Part shown: piece after piece, positions 1 through 3,888 of the stretch | Position numbering within the stretch: position 1 is the stretch's first letter | Layout of the letters: each line of letters begins with the position of its first letter | DNA from: Thermoplasmata archaeon M9B1D | GTDB lineage: Archaea > Thermoplasmatota > E2 > DHVEG-1 | Reading direction: 5' to 3' | Length of the DNA: 6,456 nt | NCBI GenBank assembly: GCA_002900535.1 | Contig: MUGC01000067.1 | Coordinates: 1-6,456 of the forward strand | Position numbers and translations under genes: made by a program | The notes under the pieces: generated by a model | Seen by the model: only the letters and a program-made list of their open reading frames with translations | Databases searched by the model: none | Told to the model about the DNA's origin: nothing

Positions 1-324
1 CATCGTAGCAAGTGAAAATTTATCATAAGGAATAAGCCAGAATGGAATACTACTAATCGCTGAAATTAAAAGCCAACCAAGCGCTGCCGTAACCATTGCA
101 CTTTTAAAATTTTGAGGATCTGCTTTTCTAAAAATAAAGTAAAGCGGAAAGCCTGAAAGAAAATAAACAGCAGCTGTTATGAGAATAGGACCTATTGATT
201 GATATTCATTATAACCATCTTTTGTACCAAAATATAGCGGTACCAATAAAGCAACAAGGGTAACCACTCCAATGATTATGAATATTCCACCAAGATCCCT
301 AAGAACCGTTCTTAGATCACTCAT
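1..324 (-). CDS. trkH: TrkH-type potassium uptake transporter, N-terminal part (cut by the left window edge)
   Basis: The reading frame begins with ATG at 324-322 and stays open for 108 codons to the window edge, so only the N-terminus is seen. It shows three membrane segments: residues about 12-33 (GIFIIIGVVTLVALLV), 44-66 (ending GFPLYFIFRK) and 73-98 (ALGWLLISAISSIPFWL). The third segment, with a Trp and a Ser/Ala-rich stretch before an invariant-looking Pro-Phe, matches the first helix pair before the first pore loop of the TrkH/KtrB family. That family forms the membrane channel subunit of potassium uptake systems, gated by a cytoplasmic TrkA/KtrA partner; no such partner gene lies in this window. 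The selectivity-filter loops would lie beyond the edge. An AGAAGGT sequence (333-339) eight bases before the ATG is a reasonable ribosome binding site. The gene lies 65 bases downstream of nop5 on the same strand, so cotranscription is possible. Family assignment is from pattern recognition of a short fragment. Confidence 0.72.
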   Translation of the reverse strand, partial: MSDLRTVLRDLGGIFIIIGVVTLVALLVPLYFGTKDGYNEYQSIGPILITAAVYFLSGFPLYFIFRKADPQNFKSAMVTAALGWLLISAISSIPFWLIPYDKFSLATM

Positions 325-360
325 ATTATACTACCTTCTAATCCGTATCAAACTCTCTTT

Positions 361-389
361 AATAAAAACAAAAAATAAACAACAACTAC
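361..389 (-). terminator. T-rich tract after nop5
   Basis: Read on the minus strand, the bases just after the nop5 stop codon are almost all T, with runs of six and five Ts. Archaeal RNA polymerase commonly terminates at such tracts without a hairpin. It could separate nop5 from trkH, or be only partly effective because trkH starts soon after. Confidence 0.4.
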
Positions 390-1283
390 TTATAGTTTTA
401 CAGATTTGTTAATCTCTTTGATTCTTTCATGCAAATCTTTTATAAGTTCCTCAGACACATCTCTTTTAGTAAAAACATCAGCCTTCACAGCAATAGAAAT
501 CTTAGTAGCAAAAGCTCTTGCAATTTTCCCCCTAACAGTTCTAGATGCTTTGTTTATATATGAGTGTTGAAAAATTACGCCATGTTTAGGTGGTTTACCA
601 CCTTCTTTTTTATGACGAAAAAGAGCTTTTTCAGCACCAAGAATCTGAATCGTTGATGCAGGTAAAAATGCAAGGCGTTCAAGGCTACCCGAAATAGAAA
701 TTAATCGAGCACCAATAATGGGACCAATCAACTTTGACGTATTAGGAGCAACTTTATTCATATCGCTTTCAATTTGTTTTTCTAAAGATTTAATTTCTTT
801 TAAAACAAAAGAATAAACATTTTCAAGTGGCTGAATTCTTTTTTTCGAGGCTTCAATTTCATTCCAACATTCAAGTCTCTCATAAAGCAGATTTGAGATA
901 TGGATAAAATCATCTAGTGTGTTTATCATATGAATAATCTGTAGATCTTCTGATCGAAGCTTTTCTTCAACTCGACATTTAGCAACAATAATAGATGCCT
1001 TTTGGAGCAGATTATTTGAATAACCAAATTCTTTAGGATTAATCTTAATCTTCTCAAAAGAAGCATCTGAAGAGTTATATGTTCCAATTTTTTTAAGTCT
1101 TTTTTCATTTACTATAACTTTGATATTTTTTGATAATCTTTTTTCTTCAGAAAGAATCTCTCCGTTGTTAATTCTAATTAATCTTTTTGCAATTTCTTCT
1201 TCTTTTTTAGGAAACAATACTTTTTTTTTTAATTTGTTTTTATTGAAAAGAAATGTTCCGAACCATTTAGTTATTAAATGCAT
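390..1283 (-). CDS. nop5: Nop5 (Nop56/58-like) core protein of archaeal box C/D small RNPs
   Basis: A 297-residue protein that should scaffold the box C/D RNP guiding 2'-O-methylation of rRNA and tRNA. It bridges the L7Ae-bound guide RNA and the methyltransferase fibrillarin. The N-terminal domain (residues 5-50, from KWFGTFLF through the LFPK and GEILSEE motifs) is the fibrillarin-contacting part. Residues 124-143 hold the conserved NLLYERL segment, and residues about 145-178 form the charged, heptad-rich coiled coil used for self-dimerisation. The Nop domain follows (180-271) with its hallmarks PNTSKLIGPIIGARLIS, GAEKALFRH (216-224), PPKHGVIFQH (231-240) and RGKIAR (251-256). It lacks the long Lys/Glu tail of eukaryotic homologues and is at the short end for archaeal Nop5. 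No Shine-Dalgarno precedes the ATG; a weak TATA-like TTATTTAT lies at 1302-1309, so a leaderless or very short leader transcript is likely. The gene is divergent from pyrD. Fibrillarin, its usual downstream neighbour, is absent here and trkH takes that place. Confidence 0.95.
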   Translation of the reverse strand: MHLITKWFGTFLFNKNKLKKKVLFPKKEEEIAKRLIRINNGEILSEEKRLSKNIKVIVNEKRLKKIGTYNSSDASFEKIKINPKEFGYSNNLLQKASIIVAKCRVEEKLRSEDLQIIHMINTLDDFIHISNLLYERLECWNEIEASKKRIQPLENVYSFVLKEIKSLEKQIESDMNKVAPNTSKLIGPIIGARLISISGSLERLAFLPASTIQILGAEKALFRHKKEGGKPPKHGVIFQHSYINKASRTVRGKIARAFATKISIAVKADVFTKRDVSEELIKDLHERIKEINKSVKL

Positions 1284-1359
1284 TTTATTTCAATTTAGAA
1301 AATAAATAAGTTCTAGTTTAATTTATCCATTTTTAGTAAAACGAAACATAAAAAATGCT

Positions 1360-1367
1360 TTTATATA
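1360..1367 (+). promoter_or_regulatory. TATA box of the pyrD-pyrK operon
   Basis: TTTATATA matches the archaeal TATA consensus. Transcription usually begins about 26 bases from the centre of the box, which predicts a start near 1389-1391. The leader would then be only about 9 bases ahead of the CTG at 1399, and starts further upstream would be excluded. Confidence 0.6.
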
Positions 1368-1388
1368 GTGAATTATACTTTACGACTT

Positions 1389-1393
1389 AGGTG
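1389..1393 (+). promoter_or_regulatory. Shine-Dalgarno that decides the pyrD start (AGGTG)
   Basis: AGGTG is complementary to the conserved 3' end of archaeal 16S rRNA. It ends five bases before the CTG at 1399 and 74 bases before the first in-frame ATG at 1468. Its position therefore supports initiation at the CTG. The predicted transcription start lies in or next to this motif, so its use as a full ribosome binding site is not certain. Confidence 0.45.
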
Positions 1394-1398
1394 TTAAA

Positions 1399-2307
1399 CT
1401 GGTAAATCTGACCACCACGATAGGTTCACTTAGGCTTAGAAACCCTCTTATTTTAGCTTCAGGTATTATGGATGAAGACGCTGGAAGTATGACAAGAATT
1501 TTTAAAGCTGGGGCTGGAGCAGTTGTAACTAAATCAATCGGATTAAAACCAAGAGAAGGGTATCCAAACCCAACAATTATAGAGCTTGAATGTGGAATTT
1601 TAAATGCTATGGGACTTCCAAACCCAGGTATCGATAATTTTAAGGATGAAATAGCTGAACTTAAAAAATCTAAAATCCCAGTTATTGGAAGTATTTTTGG
1701 TTCCAAATCTGATGAATTTTCTAAACTTGCTAAAAATATGGAAGAATATGGTGCGGATGCAATAGAACTAAACATGAGTTGCCCACACGCCAAAGGTTAT
1801 GGCTTAGAGATCGGCTCTGACCCTAAGTTAGTAAAAGAAATTACTTCTACAGTTAAAAAAACTGTAAAAATCCCTGTTTTTGTAAAAATTTCACCAAACC
1901 TGATTAATATATCAGAAATTGCAAAAGCTGCTGAAAAAGGAAAAGCCGATTCAATAGTTGCAATAAACACTATAAAAGCAATGAAAATAGATTTAGAATT
2001 AAAAACCCCTGTCCTTGCTAACAAAGTTGGAGGTTACTCAGGAGACGCAATTAAACCAATAGGAGTAAGATGCGTATACGAAATAGCTGATAATGTGAAT
2101 ATTCCAATCATTGGCGTTGGTGGCATACATACTGGAAAAGATGCAATTGAATACTTTATGGCTGGTGCCACTGCAGTACAAATCGGATCCGCTTTATACT
2201 ATAGAGGAGCTAAAGTTTTCAAAAAAATCTGTAACGAAATAGAAAATTGGATGAAATATCATAACGTTAAAAATATTTCAGAGATAATTGGAGCAGCACA
2301 TAAATGA
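1399..2307 (+). CDS. pyrD: Dihydroorotate dehydrogenase, class 1B catalytic subunit, with apparent CTG start
   Basis: This protein oxidises dihydroorotate to orotate in pyrimidine synthesis, passing electrons from FMN to PyrK. Taking CTG at 1399 as Met1 gives 302 residues, the normal length for the family. The TIM barrel shows NPLILASG (15-22, first strand and FMN contact), Lys45 in VVTKSIG, NMSCP (125-129) with the class 1B catalytic base Cys128, VKISPN (162-167), INT with Asn190, GGYSG (211-215), the phosphate-binding GVGGI (239-243) and GATAVQIGSA (256-265). The first in-frame ATG is codon 24 (1468) and would delete the first barrel strand. The frame is open back to a TGA at 1369 but contains no ATG, GTG or TTG in that stretch. 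CTG at 1399 has AGGTG five bases upstream and gives the sensible N-terminus M-VNLTTTIGS. The alternative is GTG at 1391 with one A lost from the run at 1396-1398. The function is secure; the start is less so. The stop overlaps the pyrK start by four bases. Confidence 0.93.
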   Translation: MVNLTTTIGSLRLRNPLILASGIMDEDAGSMTRIFKAGAGAVVTKSIGLKPREGYPNPTIIELECGILNAMGLPNPGIDNFKDEIAELKKSKIPVIGSIFGSKSDEFSKLAKNMEEYGADAIELNMSCPHAKGYGLEIGSDPKLVKEITSTVKKTVKIPVFVKISPNLINISEIAKAAEKGKADSIVAINTIKAMKIDLELKTPVLANKVGGYSGDAIKPIGVRCVYEIADNVNIPIIGVGGIHTGKDAIEYFMAGATAVQIGSALYYRGAKVFKKICNEIENWMKYHNVKNISEIIGAAHK

Positions 2308-3083
2308 ACTTTCCAAAAATAACAACAATAACAGAAACTAAAAATGAAGCAAAAAACACAAAAACAATTAAATTTAATTTTCCAGGAAAAATAGACCCTG
2401 GCCAATTTTTTATGATATGGATACCAAATGTTGATGAAATACCAATGAGTGTTTCTTTTATTGATGAAAAAATAAAAGGGGTTACATTTAGAAAAATTGG
2501 TGATGCAACAAATGCTCTTTTTAACCTAAAAAAAGGAGATAAAATAGGTATACGTGGCCCCTATGGCAAAGGTTTTAAATTAAACGGTAAAAACATACTT
2601 TTTGTCGGAGGCGGAACAGGCATTTCAACAATTACACCAGCAATTGAAGAAGCAATAAAAAATAAATTTTCATCAAATGTTATTTTAGGTGTCAAAACAA
2701 AAAATGAGTTATTTTTTGAAGAAAGAATAAAAAAATTAGGCACAAACCTCTTTATATGCACTGATGACGGCAGTAAAGGATACAAAGGCTTTGCAACTAA
2801 ACTTGCGGAAGAATTTATCAATAAAAACTACTATAATTCTGTTATAACTTGCGGACCTGAAATTATGATGAAAAAACTTTTTGATATATTTAAAAGAAAT
2901 GACTTTCAGGCATCGCTTGAGAGATATATGAAATGCGGCTTTGGTCTTTGTGGTCAATGCTGTGTAGGAGAAGGACTAAGAGTTTGTAAAGAAGGTCCTG
3001 TTTTTAACAGGGCAAAACTTAAAAAAATCAAAGACTTTGGCATTTATAAAAGAGACGCATCAGGAAGAAAAATTAAGCTTTAA
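2304..3083 (+). CDS. pyrK: Dihydroorotate dehydrogenase B electron transfer subunit
   Basis: A 259-residue iron-sulfur flavoprotein that takes electrons from PyrD's FMN and passes them through a 2Fe-2S cluster and FAD to NAD+. The N-terminal FAD-binding barrel spans residues about 5-95, with IPMSVSF (46-52) at the flavin-binding site and GPYGKGF (85-91). The nucleotide-binding domain (96-205) opens with the FVGGGTGIS glycine loop (100-108) and ends in the TCGPEIMMK motif (182-190). The C-terminal cluster domain has Cys211, Cys216, Cys219 and Cys228, spaced C-x4-C-x2-C-x8-C, followed by the typical GPVF; an extra Cys220 sits beside the third ligand. The ATG lies in an ATGA overlap with the pyrD stop, so the two are translationally coupled. 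The order pyrD then pyrK is the reverse of that in Bacillus and Lactococcus operons. A related ferredoxin-NADP reductase is the main alternative, but adjacency to a class 1B PyrD makes PyrK much more likely. Confidence 0.93.
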   Translation: MNFPKITTITETKNEAKNTKTIKFNFPGKIDPGQFFMIWIPNVDEIPMSVSFIDEKIKGVTFRKIGDATNALFNLKKGDKIGIRGPYGKGFKLNGKNILFVGGGTGISTITPAIEEAIKNKFSSNVILGVKTKNELFFEERIKKLGTNLFICTDDGSKGYKGFATKLAEEFINKNYYNSVITCGPEIMMKKLFDIFKRNDFQASLERYMKCGFGLCGQCCVGEGLRVCKEGPVFNRAKLKKIKDFGIYKRDASGRKIKL

Positions 3084-3132
3084 CTATTTGATGATAAGAA
3101 AATAAATAATAAAATATCAATGCTTATCGCCA

Positions 3133-3157
3133 TTTTGCATTTTAGTGTAGTTTTTGT
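3133..3157 (+). terminator. T-rich tract after pyrK
   Basis: About 50 bases after the pyrK stop there are three T runs of four, four and five within 25 bases, the kind of sequence at which archaeal transcription ends. The next gene has its own TATA box downstream, which fits an end of the pyr operon here. Confidence 0.35.
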
Positions 3158-3199
3158 GTAGAAAGAAATATTATATGTAGACTCATTGTAAACAAACCA

Positions 3200-3207
3200 T
3201 TTATAAT
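3200..3207 (+). promoter_or_regulatory. TATA box of the YjbQ-family gene
   Basis: TTTATAAT is centred about 28 bases before the ATG at 3232, predicting a transcript starting within a few bases of the start codon. An AAGGT (3222-3226) lies five bases before the ATG but would mostly be left off such a transcript. The mRNA is probably leaderless or nearly so. Confidence 0.55.
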
Positions 3208-3231
3208 TATGTTCAAACATTAAGGTATAAT

Positions 3232-3651
3232 ATGGCTGTGTATCATAGTGAGATAAACATTAAATCCAAAGGAGAGAATGACATAATAGACATAACAGAT
3301 GATGTACAGGAGGTAGTATTTAATTCTGGATTAATAGAAGGAATATGCAATATATTTGTAGCGGGATCTACAGGGACGATATCAACTATTGAATTTGAAC
3401 CTGGTCTTAAACAAGATATCCCAAGAATGCTAGAAAAGATAGCGCCAAGGAATGAAGAATATAAACACCATTTGACATGGGGAGACGATAATGGAAGAAG
3501 TCATTGTAAAGCTACATTAATGGGTGCAAGTCTTACAATACCATTCAAGAATAAGAAAATAATTCATGGCACATGGCAACAAATAGTATTTATTGAATTA
3601 GACACAAGTCCACGTATTCGAAATTTAAATGTGCAATTAGTAGGCGAATAA
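3232..3651 (+). CDS. YjbQ/UPF0047 family protein (secondary thiamine-phosphate synthase enzyme family)
   Basis: A 139-residue cytosolic protein covering the whole YjbQ/UPF0047 fold. Recognisable segments are GSTGTISTIEFEPGL (45-59), the YKHH stretch (77-80), GDDNGRSH (84-91) whose Asp and His91 match the conserved metal/ligand-site residues, the MGASLTIPF segment (97-105), the hallmark GTWQQIVFIE (113-122) and the C-terminal PRIRNLNVQLVGE. The family is annotated as having weak thiamine-phosphate synthase activity, from complementation work on bacterial members; its true physiological role is unsettled. The GSTG in place of the bacterial THTS-like segment, and the PR-R tail, look like the archaeal subgroup. 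The ATG is supported by the TATA box and by the family N-terminus. The gene stands alone, 148 bases from pyrK and 237 from the next gene, with no thiamine gene nearby. The family call is firm; the reaction is not. Confidence 0.9.
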   Translation: MAVYHSEINIKSKGENDIIDITDDVQEVVFNSGLIEGICNIFVAGSTGTISTIEFEPGLKQDIPRMLEKIAPRNEEYKHHLTWGDDNGRSHCKATLMGASLTIPFKNKKIIHGTWQQIVFIELDTSPRIRNLNVQLVGE

Positions 3652-3655
3652 GCAG

Positions 3656-3757
3656 TTTTTATCTGTTGTTGGAGTTTTTCATAAAATTATGCTATCATGC
3701 AAATTAGTTAGTAATTAGTATTAATCTCAAAATAATATTAATTTTAGTACTTTTTTT
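3656..3757 (+). terminator. T-rich termination region after the YjbQ-family gene
   Basis: T runs of five at 3656-3660 and 3675-3679 follow the stop codon within 30 bases, and a run of seven lies at 3751-3757. There is no stable G+C hairpin. Transcripts could end at either place. Confidence 0.4.
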
Positions 3758-3836
3758 ATTTAATCTTTCGTGTAATCAATAATTTAATTTTTAGGCACAA
3801 TATAAAAATAATATAAACAAAATATTATTATATTAT

Positions 3837-3849
3837 TAAAGTAACTTTA
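3837..3849 (+). repeat. 13-base palindrome overlapping a promoter (possible operator)
   Basis: TAAAGT, a single A, then ACTTTA form a perfect inverted repeat covering the expected BRE position and the first bases of the TATA box of the surface-protein gene. Such placement suits a repressor site. In DNA this AT-rich a six-base arm can arise by chance. Confidence 0.25.
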
Positions 3850-3853
3850 TATA
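3846..3853 (+). promoter_or_regulatory. TATA box of the surface-protein gene
   Basis: TTTATATA is identical to the pyrD box. The predicted transcription start is near 3875, which is downstream of the ATG at 3868 and upstream of the ATG at 3889. It therefore favours the later ATG. Other A/T-only stretches at 3801-3838 could also bind TBP. Confidence 0.5.
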
Positions 3854-3888
3854 TTGGTAACAATTAGATGTACCATAATGGGAAACAA

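Noticed and set aside
1120..1305. 61-codon open frame on the plus strand
   Set aside because: It is antisense to the conserved N-terminal domain of nop5, and its Phe/Leu-rich composition is that expected from the complement of Lys/Glu codons.
1380..1793. 137-codon open frame on the minus strand
   Set aside because: It lies wholly antisense to the conserved part of pyrD, and its Ser/Ile/Leu-rich translation looks like an antisense shadow with no family features.
3093..3128. GATAAG ... CTTATC inverted repeat after pyrK
   Set aside because: Six-base arms separated by 24 bases of AT-rich DNA make a weak stem; the T-rich tract downstream explains termination better.
3120..3161. 13-codon hydrophobic open frame (MLIAILHFSVVFV) between pyrK and the YjbQ-family gene
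   Set aside because: It is too short to support, has no ribosome binding site and falls in the likely termination region.
3807..3837. Inverted repeat AATAATATA / TATATTATT with a 13-base loop
   Set aside because: The arms are entirely A and T in a nearly pure A/T stretch, so chance explains them; no stable hairpin is expected.
3652..3888. Search for a tRNA, small RNA, CRISPR repeat or attachment site in the 237-base spacer
   Set aside because: No cloverleaf, G+C-rich island, regularly spaced repeat or integrase-type flank is visible. Only T-runs and promoter-like A/T sequence are present.
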